From assembly GCF_026212465.1 (NCBI RefSeq), contig NC_080058.1, positions 22,630,109 to 22,694,108 of the forward strand: a stretch of 64,000 bases of DNA. Reading direction: 5' to 3'. The stretch is from Amaranthus tricolor. Its lineage: Eukaryota; Streptophyta; Magnoliopsida; Caryophyllales; Amaranthaceae. Positions 51,514 through 64,000 of this stretch are shown here, in pieces (positions within the stretch are counted from its first letter, which is position 1; the number at the start of each line of letters is the position of its first letter). The position numbers were made by a program, and so were the translations under genes. Below the pieces are notes generated by a model. That model did not search any database, was not told the origin of the DNA, and saw only the letters and a program-made list of their open reading frames with translations.

Positions 51514-53524
51514 GATCAATGATCATTGAAGAATGAACGATGAAGAATGAACAAGGATGAATGATCAATGAATAATGAACAACTAAGAATGAACAAGGAT
51601 CAACGATCAATGAAGAACGAACAATGAAGAATAAACAAGGATCAAAGATCATTGAAGAATGAACGATGAAGAATGAACAAGGATCAATGATCAATGAAGA
51701 ATGAACGATGAAGAATGAACAAGGATCAATGATCAATGAAGAATGAACGATGAAGAATGAACAAGGATAAATGATCAATAATGAATGAACGATGAAGAAT
51801 GAAAAAGGATCAATGATCAATGAAGATGAACGATGAAGAATGAACAAGAATCAATGATCAATGAAGAATAAACGATGAAAAATGAATTAGGATGAATGAT
51901 CATTGAAGAATCAACGATGAAGAATGAACAAGGATCAATGATCAATGAGGAATAAACGATGAAGAATAAAGAAGGATCAATGATCAATGAAGAAAAAACG
52001 ATGAAATATGAACAAGGATCAATGATCAATGAAGAATGAATGATGAAGAATGAACAAGGATCAATGATCAATGAAGAATGAACGATGAAGAATGAACAAG
52101 GATCAATGATCATTGAAGAATGAACGATGAAGAATAAACAAGGATCAAAGATCATTGAAGAATGAAAGATGATGAATGAACAAGGATCAATGATCAATGA
52201 ATAATGAAGGATGAAAAATAAACAAGGATCAATGATCATTGAAGAATGAATGATTAAGAATGAACAAGGATCAATGATCAATGAGGAATGAACGATGAAG
52301 AATGAACAAGGATCAATGATCAATGAAGAATGAACGATGAAAAATGAACAAGGATCAATGATCAATGACGAATGAACGATGAAGAATGAACAAGGATCAA
52401 TGATCAATGAAGAATGAATGATGAAGAATGAACAAGGATTAATGATCATTGAAGAATGAACGATGAAGAATGAACAAGGATCAATGATCGTTGAAGAATG
52501 AACGATGAAGAATGAACAAGGATCAATGATCAATGAAGAATGAACGATGAAAAATGAACAAGGATCAATGATCATTGAAGAATGAACGATGAAGAACGAA
52601 CAAGGATCAATGATGAATGAGGAATGAACGATAAAGAATGAACAAGTATGAATGATCAATGAAGAATGAACGTTGAAAACTGAACAAGAATCAATGATCA
52701 ATGAAGAATGAACGATGAAGAATGAACAAGGATCAATGATCAATGAAGAATGAACGATGAAAAATGAACAAGGATCAATGATCAATGAAGAATGAACGAT
52801 GAAAAATGAACAAGGATCAATGATCATTGAAGAATGAACCATGAAGAACGAACAAGGATCAATGATCAATGAGGAATGAACGATGAAGAATGAACAAGGA
52901 TCAATGATCAATGAAGAATAAACGATGAAAAATGAACAAGGATCAATGATCAATGACGAATGAATGATGAAGAATGAACAAGGATCAATGATCAATGAAG
53001 AATGAACGATGAAGAATGAACAAGGATTAATGATCATTGAAGAATGAACGATGAAGAATGAACAAGGATCAATGATCATTGAAGAATGAACGATGAAGAA
53101 TGAACAAGGATCAATGATCAATGAAGAATGAACGATGAAAAATGAACAAGGATCAATGATCATTGAAGAATGAACGATGAAGAATGAACAAGGATCAATG
53201 ATCAATGAAGAATGAACGATGAAGAATGAACAAGGATTAATGATCAATGAAGAATGAACGATGAAGAATGAACAAGGATCAATGATAATTGAAGAATGAA
53301 CGATGAAGAATAAACAAGGATCAAAGATCATTGAAGAATGAAAGATGATGAATGAACAAGGATCAATGATCAATGAAGAATGAACGATGAAAAATGAACA
53401 AGGATCAATGATGAATGAAGAATTAACGATGAAGAATGAACAAGGATCAATGATCAATGAAGAATGAACGATGAAGAATGAACAAGGATCAATGATCAAT
53501 GAAGAATAAACGATGAAGAACGAA

Positions 53525-56500
53525 CAAGGATGAATGATCAAAGAAGGATGAACGATGAAGAATGATTAATGAAGAATGAACGATGAAGAATGAACAAGGA
53601 TCAATGATCAATGAAGAATGAACCATGAAGAATGAACAAGGATCAATGAGCAATGAAGAATGAACGATGAAAAATGAACAAGGATCAATGATGAATGAAG
53701 AATTAACGATGAAGAATGAACAAGGATCAATGATCAATGAAGAATGAACGATGAAGAATGAACAAGGATCAAAGATCAATGAAGAATGAACGATGAAGAA
53801 AGAACAAGAATCAATGATCAATGAAGAATGAACGATGAAGAATGAACAAGGATCAATGATCAATGAGGAATGAATGAAGAAGAATGAACAAGGATGAATG
53901 ATCAATGAAGAATGAACGATGAAGAATGAACGATGAAGAATGATCATTGAAGAATGAACGATGAAGAATGAACAAGGATCAATCATCATTGAAGAATGAA
54001 CGATGAAGAATGAACAAGGATGAATGTTCAATGAAGAATGAACGATGAAGAATGAACAAGGATTAATGATCATTGAAGAATGAACGATGAAGAATGAACA
54101 AGGATCAATGATCATTGAAGAATGAACGATGAAGAATGAACAAGGATCAATGATCAATGAAGAATGAACGATGAAAAATGAACAAGGATCAATGATCATT
54201 GAAGAATGAACGATGAAGAATTAACAAGGATCAATGATCAATGAAGAATGAACGATGAAGAATGAACAAGGATTAATGATCAATGAAGAATGAACGATGA
54301 AGAATGAACAAGGATCAATGATAATTGAAGAGTGAACGATGAAGAATAAACAAGGATCAAAGATCATTGAAGAATGAAAGATGATGAATGAACAAGGATC
54401 AATGATCAATGAAGAATGAACGATGAAAAATGAACAAGGATCAATGATGAATGAAGAATTAACGATGAAGAATGAACAAGGATCAATGATCAATGAAGAA
54501 TGAACGATGAAGAATGAACAAGGATCAATGATCAATGAAGAATAAACGATGAAGAACGAACAAGGATGAATGATCAAAGAAGGATGAACGATGAAGAATG
54601 ATTAATGAAGAATGAACGATGAAGAATGAACAAGGATCAATGATCAATGAAGAATGAACCATGAAGAATGAACAAGGATCAATGAGCAATGAAGAATGAA
54701 CGATGAAAAATGAACAAGGATCAATGATGAATGAAGAATTAACGATGAAGAATGAACAAGGATCAATGATCAATGAAGAATGAACGATGAAGAATGAACA
54801 AGGATCAAAGATCAATGAAGAATGAACGATGAAGAAAGAACAAGAATCAATGATCAATGAAGAATGAACGATGAAGAATGAACAAGGATCAATGATCAAT
54901 GAGGAATGAATGAAGAAGAATGAACAAGGATGAATGATCAATGAAGAATGAACGATGAAGAATGAACGATGAAGAATGATCATTGAAGAATGAACGATGA
55001 AGAATGAACAAGGATCAATCATCATTGAAGAATGAACGATGAAGAATGAACAAGGATGAATGTTCAATGAAGAATGAACGATGAAGAATGAACAAGGATT
55101 AATGATCATTGAAGAATGAACGATGAAGAATGAACAAGGATCAATGATCATTGAAGAATGAACGATGAAGAATGAACAAGGATCAATGATCAATTAAGAA
55201 TGAACGATGAAAAATGAACAAGGATCAATGATCATTGAAGAATGAACGATGAAGAATGAACAAGGATCAATGATCAATGAAGAATGAACGATGAAGAATG
55301 AACAAGGATTAATGATCAATGAAGAATGAACGATGAAGAATGAACAAGGATCAATGATAATTGAAGAATGAACGATGAAGAATAAACAAGGATCAAAGAT
55401 CATTGAAGAATGAAAGATGATGAATGAACAAGGATCAATGATCAATGAAGAATGAACGATGAAAAATGAACAAGGATCAATGATGAATGAAGAATTAACG
55501 ATGAAGAATGAACAAGGATCAATGATCAATGAAGAATGAACGATGAAGAATGAACAAGGATCAATGATCATTGAAGAATGAACGATGAAGAATGAACAAG
55601 GATCAATCATCATTAAAGAATGAACGATGAAGAATGAACATGGATGAATGTTCAATGAAGAATGAACGATGAAGAATGAACAAGGATTAATGATCATTGA
55701 AGAATGAACGATGAAAAATGAACAAGGATCAATGATGAATGAAGAATTAACGATGAAGAATGAACAAGGATCAATGATCAATGAAGAATGAACGATGAAG
55801 AATGAACAAGGATCAATGATCAATGAAGAATAAACGATGAAGAACGAACAAGGATGAATGATCAAAGAAGAATGAACGATGAAGAATGATTAATGAAGAA
55901 TGAACGATGAAGAATGAACAAGGATTAATGATCAATGAAGAATGAACCATGAAGAATGAACAAGGATCAATGATCAATGAAGAATGAACCATGAAGAATG
56001 AACAAGGATCAATGATCAATGAAGAATGAACGATGAAGAATGAACAAGGATCAATGATCAATGAAGAATGAACGATGAAGAATGAACAAGGATCAAAGAT
56101 CAATGAAGAATGAACGATGAAGAAAGAACAAGAATCAATGATCAATGAAGAATGAACGATGAAGAATGAACAAGGATCAATGATCAATGAGGAATGAATG
56201 AAGAAGAATGAACAAGGATGAATGATCAATGAAGAATGAACGATGAAGAATGAACGATGAAGAATGATCATTGAAGAATGAACGATGAAGAATGAACAAG
56301 GATCAATCATCATTGAAGAATGAACGATGAAGAATGAACAAGGATGAATGTTCAATGAAGAATGAACGATGAAGAATGAACAAGGATCAATGATCATTGA
56401 AGAATGAACGATGATAAATGAATAAGGATCATTTATCATTGAAGAATGAACGATGAAGAATGAACAAGGATCAATTATCAATGAAGAATGAACGATGAAG

Positions 56501-57640
56501 AATGAACAAGGATCATTGATCATTGAAGAATCAACGATGAAGAATCACCAAGAATCGATGATCAATGATGAATGAACGATGAAGCATGAACAAGGATCAA
56601 TGATCATTGAAGAATGAACGATGAAGAATGTACAAGGATGATTGATCATTGAAGAATGAACGATGAAGAATGCACAAGGATCAATGGTCATTGAAGAATG
56701 AATGATGAAGAATGAATAAGGATGAATGATCAATGAAGAATGAACGAGTAAGAATGAACAAGGATCAATGATCAATGAATAATGAACGATGAAGAATGAA
56801 CAAGGATCAAAGATCATTGAAGAATGAACGATGAAGAATGAACAAGGATCAACGATGAATAAAGAATGAACGATGTAGAATGAACAAGGATTAATAATCA
56901 ATGAAGAATGAACGATGAAGAATGAACAAGGATCAATGGTCAATAAAGAATGAACGATGAAGAATGAACAAGGATAAATGATCAATAATGAATGAACGAT
57001 GAAGAATTAACAAGGATCAATGGTCAATGAAGAATGAACGATGAAGAATGAACAAGGATCATTGATCATTGAAGAATGAACGATGAAGAATGAACAAGGA
57101 TCGATCATCGATGAAGAATGAACGAAGAAGCATGAACAAGGATCAATGATCAATGAAGAATGAACCATGAAGAATGAACAAGGATCAATGATCTTTGAAG
57201 AATGAACGATGAAGAACGATCAAGGATCAATGATCAATGAGGAATGAACGATGAAGAATGAACAAGGATCAATGATCAATGAAGAATGAACGATGAAAAA
57301 TGAACAAGGATCAATGATCAATGACGAATGAACGATGAAGAATGACCTAGGATCAATGATCAATGAAGAATGAACGATGAAGAATGAACAAGGATCAATG
57401 ATCAATGAAGAATGAACGATGAAAAATGAACAAGTATCAATGATCATTGAAGAATGAACGATGAAGAACGAACAAGGATCAATGATCAATGACGAATGAA
57501 CGATGAAGAATGAACAAGGATGAATGACCAATAAAGAATGAACGATGAAAAATGAAAAAGGATCAATGGTCAATGAAGAATGAACGATGAAGAATGAACA
57601 AGGATCAATGATCAATGAATAATGAACGATGAAGAATGAA
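53525..57640. repeat. Higher-order repeats in segment III
   Basis: The landmark CAAGGATGAATGATCAAAGA recurs at 53525, 54561, 55849 and 57641 (spacings 1036, 1288 and 1792). The first three copies are followed by the same unusual words (GAAGAATGATTAATGAAG, then a GAACCATGAAG monomer). Blocks starting at 53525 and 54561 are nearly identical by eye; the third is partly rearranged and the fourth diverges. Confidence 0.75.
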
Positions 57641-60600
57641 CAAGGATGAATGATCAAAGAAGAATGAACGATGAAGAATGAACAAGGATGAATGTTCAAC
57701 GAAGAATGAACGATGAAGAATGAACAAGGATCTATGATCATTGAAGAATGAACGATGAAGAATGAACAAGGATCAATGATCATTGAAGAATGAACAATGA
57801 AGAATGAACAAGGATCAATGATCAATGAAGAAAGAACGATGAAGAATGAACAAGGACAAATGATCACTAATGAATGAACGATGATGAATGAAGAATGAAA
57901 AAGGATCGATAATCAATGAAGAATGAAGGATGATGCATGAACAAGGATCAATGATCATTGAAGAATGAACGATGAAGAATGTACAAGGATGATTGATCAT
58001 TAAAGAATTAACAAGGATCAATGATCATTGAAGAATGAACGATGAAGAATGAACAAGGATGAATGATCAATGAAGAATGAACGAGTAAGAATGAACAAGG
58101 ATTAATGATTAATGAACAACGAACGATGAAGAATGCACAAGGATCAATGATCATTGAAGAATGAACGATGAAGAATGAACAAGGATCAATCATCATTGAA
58201 GAATGAACGATGAAGAATGAACAAGGATGAATGTTCAATGAAGAATGAACGATGAAGAATGAACAAGGATCATTGATCATTGAAGAATGAACGATGAAGA
58301 ATGAATAAGGATCAATTATCATTGAAGAATGAACGATGAAGAATGAACAAGGATCAATTATCAATGACGAATGAACGATGAAGAATGAACAAGGATCATT
58401 GATCATTGAAGAATCAACGATGAAGAATCACCAAGGATCGATGATCAATGATGAATGAACGATGAAGTATGAACAAGGATCAATGATCATTGAAGAATGA
58501 AGCATGAAGAATGTACAAGGATGATTGATCATTGAAGAAAGAACGATGAAGAATGCACAAGGATCAATGATCATTGAAGAATGAACGATGAAGAATGAAC
58601 AAGGATGAATGATCAATGAAGAATGAACGAGTAAAAATGAACAAGGATCAATGATCAATGAAGAATGAACGATGAAGAATGAACAAGGATCAAAGATCAT
58701 TGAAGAATGAACGATGAAGAATGAACAAGGATCAATGATCAATGAAGAATGAACGATGAAGAATGAACAAGGATCATTGATCATTGAAGAATGAACGATG
58801 AAGAATGAACAAGGATCGATGATCGATGAAGAATAAACGAAGAAGCATGAACAAGGATCAATGATCAATGAAGAATGAACCATGAACAATGAACAAGGAT
58901 CAATAATCTTTGAAGAATGAACGATGAAGAACGAACAAGGATCAATGATCAATGAGGAATGAACGATGAAGAATGAACAAGGATCAATGATCAATGAAGA
59001 ATGAACGATGAAAAATGAACAAGGATAAATGATCAATGACGAATGAACGATGAAGAATGAACAAGGATGAATGATCAATGAAGAATGAACGAGTAAAAAT
59101 GAACAAGGATCAATGATCAATGAAGAATGAACGATGAAGAATGAACAAGGATCAAAGATCATTGAAGAATGAACGATGAAGAATGAATAAGGATCAATGA
59201 TCAATGAAGAATGAACGATGAAGAATGAACAAGAATTAATGATCAATGAAGAATGAACGATGAAGAATGAACAAGGATCAATGGTCAATGAAGAATGAAC
59301 AATGAAGAATGAACATGGATAAATGATCAATAATGAAAAAACGATGAAGAATGAACAAGGATCAATGATCAATGAAGACTGAACGATGAAGAATGAACAA
59401 GGATCATTGATCATTGAAGAATCAACGATGAAGAATCACCAAGGATCGATGATCAATGATGAATGAACGATGAAGAATGTACAAGGATGATTGATCATTG
59501 AAGAATGAACGATGTAGAATGCACAAGGATAAATGATTATTGAAGAATGAACGATGAAGAATGAACAAGGATGAATGATCAATGAAGAATGAACGAGTAA
59601 GAATGAATAAGGATCAATGATGAATGAAGAACTAACGATGAAGAATGAAGAAGGATCAAAGATCATTGAAGAATGAACGATGAAGAATGAACAAGGATCA
59701 ATGATCAATTAAGAATGAACGATGACGAATGAACAAGGATAATGATCAATGAAGAATGAACGATGAAGAATGAACAAGGATCAATGGTCATTGAAGAATG
59801 AACAAAGATAAATGATCAATAATGAATGAACGATGAAAAATGAACAAGGATCAATGATCAATGAAGAATGAACGATGAAGAATGAACAAGGATCATTGAT
59901 CATTGAAGAATGAACGATGAAGAATGAACACGGATCGATGATCGATGAAGAATGAACATGAAGCATGAACAAGGATCAATGATAAATGAAGAATGAACGA
60001 TGAAGAATGAACAAGGATCAATGATCTTTGAAGAATGAACAATGAAAAATGAACAAGGATCAATGATCAATGAAGAATGAAGGATGAAGATAGAACAAGG
60101 ATCAATGATCAATGAACAATGAACGATGAAGAATGAACAAGGATCAACGATCATTGAAGAATGAACGATGAAGAGTGAACAAGGATCAATCATCATTGAA
60201 GAATGAACGATGAAGAATGAACAAATATGAATGTTCAATGAAGAATGAACGATGAAGAATGAACAAGGATCAATGATCATTGAAGAATGAACGATGAAGA
60301 ATGAACAAGGATCAATGATCATTGAAGAATGAACGATGAAGAATGAACAAGGATCAATGATCAATGAAGAATGAACGATGAAGAATGAACAAGGATAAAT
60401 GATCAATAATGAATGAACGATGATGAATGAACCAGGATCAATGATCAATGAAGCATGAACGATGAAGAATGAACAAGGATCAATGATGATTGAAGAATGA
60501 ACAATGAAGAATGAACAAGGATCATTGATCATGGAAGAATCAACGATGAAGAATGAACAATGAAGAATGAACGATGAAGAATGAACAAAGATCAATGATC

Positions 60601-61124
60601 ATTGAAGAATGAACGATGATGAATTAACAATGATGAAGAATCAATTAAGAATGAACGATGAAGAATGAACAAGGATCATTGATCATTGAAGATTCAACGA
60701 TGAAGAATGAACAAGGATCGATGATCAATGAAGAATGAAGGATGAAGCATGAACAAGGATCAATGATAATTGAAGAATGAACGATGAAGAATGTACAAGG
60801 ATGATTGATCATTAAAGAATGAACAAGGATCAATGATCATTGAAGAATGAACGATGAAGAATGAACAAGGATGAATGATCAATGAAGAATGAACGAGTAA
60901 AAATGAACAAGGATCAATGATCAATGAACAATGAACGATGAAGAATGCACAAGGATCAATGATCATTGAAGAATGAACGATGAAGAATGAACAAGGATCA
61001 ATGATCATTGAAGAATGAACGATGAAGAATGAACAAGGATGAATATTCTATGAAGAATGAACGATTAAGAATGAACAAGGATCAATGATCATTGAAGAAT
61101 GAACGATGAAGAATGAATAAGGAT

Positions 61125-61138
61125 TCTTTGATTATTTA
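61125..61138. other. Orientation-switch junction of the satellite
   Basis: The last plus-orientation word ends at 61124 and clear reverse-complement words (TCATTATTCATTCTTCATCG) start at about 61139. The 14 bases between (TCTTTGATTATTTA) fit neither orientation well and may be a scarred or degenerate word. Confidence 0.85.
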
Positions 61139-64000
61139 TCATTATTCATTCTTCATCGTTCATTCTTCCTTTATTATTGATCCTTGTTCATTCTTCATCG
61201 TTCATTCTTCATTGATCATTGATCCTTGTTCATTCTTCATCGTTCATTTATTATTGATCAATGATCCTTATTCATTCTTCATCGTTCATTCTTCATCGAT
61301 CATTGATCCTTGTTCATTCTTCGTCGTTCATTCTTCATTGATCATTGATCCTTGTTCATTCTTCGTCGTTCATTCTTCATTGATCATTGATCCTTGTTCA
61401 TTCTTCATCGTTCATTCATTATTGATCAATGATCCTTGTTCATTCTTCATCGTTCATTCTTCATCGATCATTGATCCTTGTTCATTCTTCATCGTTCATT
61501 CTTTTGATCATTGATCCTTGTTCATTCATCATCGTTCATTCGTCAATGATCATTGATCCTTGTTCATTCTTCATTGTTCATTCTTCATTGATCATTGATC
61601 CTCGTTCATTCTTCATCGTTCATTCTTTGTTGATCATTGATCCTTGTTCATTCTTCATCGTTCATTCTTCATTGATTATTGATCCTTGTTCATTCTTCAT
61701 CGTTCATTCTTCAATGATCATTGTTCCTTCTTCATTCTTCATCGTTCATTCTTTATTGATCATTAATCTTTGTTCATTCTTCTTCGTTCATTCTTATTGA
61801 TCATTGATCCTTGTTCATTTTTCATTGAAAATTGATCCTTGTTCATTCATCATCGTTCATTCGTCAATGATCATTGATCCTTGTTCATTCTTCATCGTTC
61901 ATTCTTCAATGATCATTGATTCTTGTTCATTCTTCATCATTCATTCTTCATGTATCATTGATCCTTGTTCATTCTTCATCGTTCATTCTTCATTCATTAT
62001 TGATCCTTCTTCATTCTTCATCGTTCATTCTTTAATAATCATTGATCCTTGTTCATTCTTCATCATTCATTCTTCATCGTTCATTGATCCTTGTTCATTC
62101 TTCATCGTTCATTTTTCATTGATCATTAATCCTTGTTCATTCTTCATCGTTCATTCTTCAATGATCATAAATACTTTTTCATTCTTAATCGTTCATTCTT
62201 CATTAGTCATTGATCATTGTTCATTCTTCATCGTTCATTCTTCATTGATTATTGATCCTTGTTCACTCTTCATCGTTCATTCTTCATTGATCATTGATCC
62301 TTGTTCATTCTTCATCATTCATTCATTATTGATCAATGATCCTTGTTCATTCTTAAATGATCATTGATCGTTGTTCATTCTTCATCGTTCATTCTTCATT
62401 GATCATTGATCCTTGTTCATTCTTCATCGTTCATTCATTATTGATTAATGCTCCTTGTTCATTCTTCATCGTTCATTCTTCATTGATCATTGATCCTTGT
62501 TCATTGTTCGTCGTTCATTCTTCATTGAACATTCATCCTTGTTGATTCTTCATCGTTCATTCTTTAATGATGATTGATCCTTGTTCATTCTTCATCGTTC
62601 ATTCTTCAATGTTTAGTGATCCTTGTTCATTCTTCATAGTTCATTTTTCATTGATCATTAATTCTTGTTCTTTCTTCATCGTTCATTCTTCATTTATCAT
62701 TGATCCTTGTTCATTCTTCATCATTTATTCTTCATTGATCATTGATCCTTGTTCATTCTTCATCCATCATTCTTCATTGATCATTGATCCTTGTTTATTC
62801 TTCATCGTTCATTCTTTAAAGATCATTGATCCATGTTCAATCTTCATCGTTCATTCTTCATTGATCATTGATCCTTGTTCATGCTTTATCGCTCATTCTT
62901 CATCGATTATCGATCCTTGTTCATTCTTCATCGTTCATTCTTCAATAATCAATGATCCTTGTTCATTCTTCATCGTTCATTCTTCATTGATCATTGATCC
63001 TTGTTCATTCTTCATCGTTCATTCATTATTGATTATTCATCCTTGTTCATTCTTCATCGTTCATTCTTCAATGATCATTGATCCTTGTTCATTATTCATC
63101 GTTCATTCTTCAATGATCAATCATCCTTGTACATTCTTCATCGTTCATTCTTCAATGATCATTGATCCTTGTTCATGCTTCATAGTTCATTCTTCATTGA
63201 TCATCGATCCTTGTTTATTCTTCATTGTTCATTCTTTATTGATCATTGATCCTTGTTCATTCTTCATCGTTCATTGATCATTGATCAAGTATCCTTATTC
63301 ATTCTTCATCGTTCATTCTTCATTGATCATTAATCCTTGTTCATTCTTCATAGTTCATTCTTCAATGATCTTTGATCCTTGTTCATTCTTCATCGTTCAT
63401 TCTTCAATGATCATTGATCCTTGTTCATTCTTCATCGTTCATTGTACATTGATCATTAATCCTTGTTCATTCTTCATCGTTCATTCTTCAATGATCAATG
63501 ATCCTTGTTTATTCTTCATCGTTTATTCTTCATTGATCATTGATCCTTGTTCATTCTTCATCATTCATTCATTATTGATCATTTATCCTTGTTCTTGCTT
63601 CATCATTCATTCTTCATCGATCATCGATCCTTGTTCATTCTTCAACGTTTATTCTTCAATGATCAATGACCCTTGTTCATTCTTCGTCGTTCATTCTTCA
63701 TCGTTCATTCTTCAATGATCATTTATCCTTGTTCATTCTTCATCATTCATTGTTCAATGATCATTAATCCTTGTTTTTTCTTCATCGTTCATTCTTCAAT
63801 GATCATTGATCCTTGTTCATTCTTCAACGTTCATTGTACATTGATCATTAATCCTTGTTCATTCTTCATCGTTCATTCTTCATTGATCATTGATCCCTGT
63901 TCATTCTTCATCGTTCATTCTTCTTTGATCATTCATCCTTGTTCATTCTTCGTCCTTCATTCCTCATAGATCATTGATCCTTGTTCATTCTTCATCGTTC
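61139..64000. repeat. 42-bp satellite array, segment IV, inverted
   Basis: Same monomer as segments I-III but reverse-complemented: words now read ATTCTTC, ATCGTTC, ATTGATC. It runs to the right edge, so its far end is not seen. The 14-codon periodic open frames are now on the plus strand, as expected from the flip. Confidence 0.96.

Larger units (their letters stand above)
51509..61124. repeat. 42-bp satellite array, segment III
   Basis: Same monomer and orientation as segments I and II, ending with a GAATGAATAAGGAT word at 61111-61124. The stretch at 52-53.5 kb is comparatively homogeneous; later parts are more varied. No gene is present. Confidence 0.97.

Noticed and set aside
4721..64000. 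Dozens of long open frames encoding SFFIVHSSLIIDPC-type repeats, as candidate repetitive proteins
   Set aside because: They follow automatically from a 42-bp period without stops on one strand. They are broken by indels and stops throughout, flip strand with the array at 61.1 kb, and have no start context or flanking gene structure.
4721..64000. CRISPR-like array
   Set aside because: Repeats are contiguous with no unique spacers, and the context is a plant nuclear genome.
4721..64000. Telomeric or interstitial telomere repeat, because of the 7-bp words
   Set aside because: The heptamers (GAAGAAT, GATCAAT) are unrelated to the plant telomere unit TTTAGGG.
4721..64000. Centromere identity of the array
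   Set aside because: A large satellite with retrotransposons fits centromeric, pericentromeric, subtelomeric or knob DNA equally. Nothing in the sequence distinguishes them without chromatin or cytology data.

Overview
This is a repeat-only stretch of a nuclear plant genome, most likely a eudicot. The evidence is a chromodomain Ty3/gypsy (Tekay/Del-type) retrotransposon, primer-binding sites for plant initiator-Met tRNA, and Stowaway- and Mutator-type non-autonomous DNA transposons. I see no host protein-coding gene, tRNA or rRNA. The species cannot be named from the sequence alone.

Layout. Positions 1-4720 are AT-rich intergenic DNA: a (TTA)n/(TTG)n microsatellite at the left edge, a 408-bp foldback element with a 9-bp target-site duplication (2607-3032), and two or three small MITE-like elements, the last of which appears cut off by the satellite. 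From 4721 to the right edge the window is one large tandem satellite with a 42-bp monomer (about 42 kb of satellite, roughly 1000 monomers), split by two LTR-retrotransposon insertions. The monomer is built from six related 7-bp words, and blocks of it are amplified as higher-order repeats (a 3.9-kb tandem duplication at 13.7-21.5 kb; a ladder of 1.76-2.0-kb units at 34-41.4 kb; 1.0-1.3-kb units at 53.5-56.5 kb). At about 61.12 kb the array flips orientation and stays inverted to the end. Because 42 is a multiple of 3 and one strand rarely has stops, the array contains long meaningless open frames.

Insertion 1 (23836-31538, minus strand) is a young Ty3/gypsy chromovirus with a nearly intact gag-pol. 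One nonsense codon in gag and a deletion that removed most of the 5' LTR plus the primer-binding site disable it. Insertion 2 (41939-51508, plus strand) is a composite. It has outer 955-bp LTRs (family A) with matching target-site duplications, and a third, different 950-bp LTR (family B) in the middle, bordered by its own polypurine tract and primer-binding site. Two gag genes are present, but no reverse transcriptase, RNase H or integrase core. A solo LTR of a third family sits inside the first half. The second half carries an unrecognised 391-residue ORF with three internal repeats. Both insertions hit the same GAACAAG heptamer of the monomer, 2 bp apart. The composite three-LTR element and its unknown ORF, plus the heptamer-based satellite with its orientation switch, are the most interesting content.
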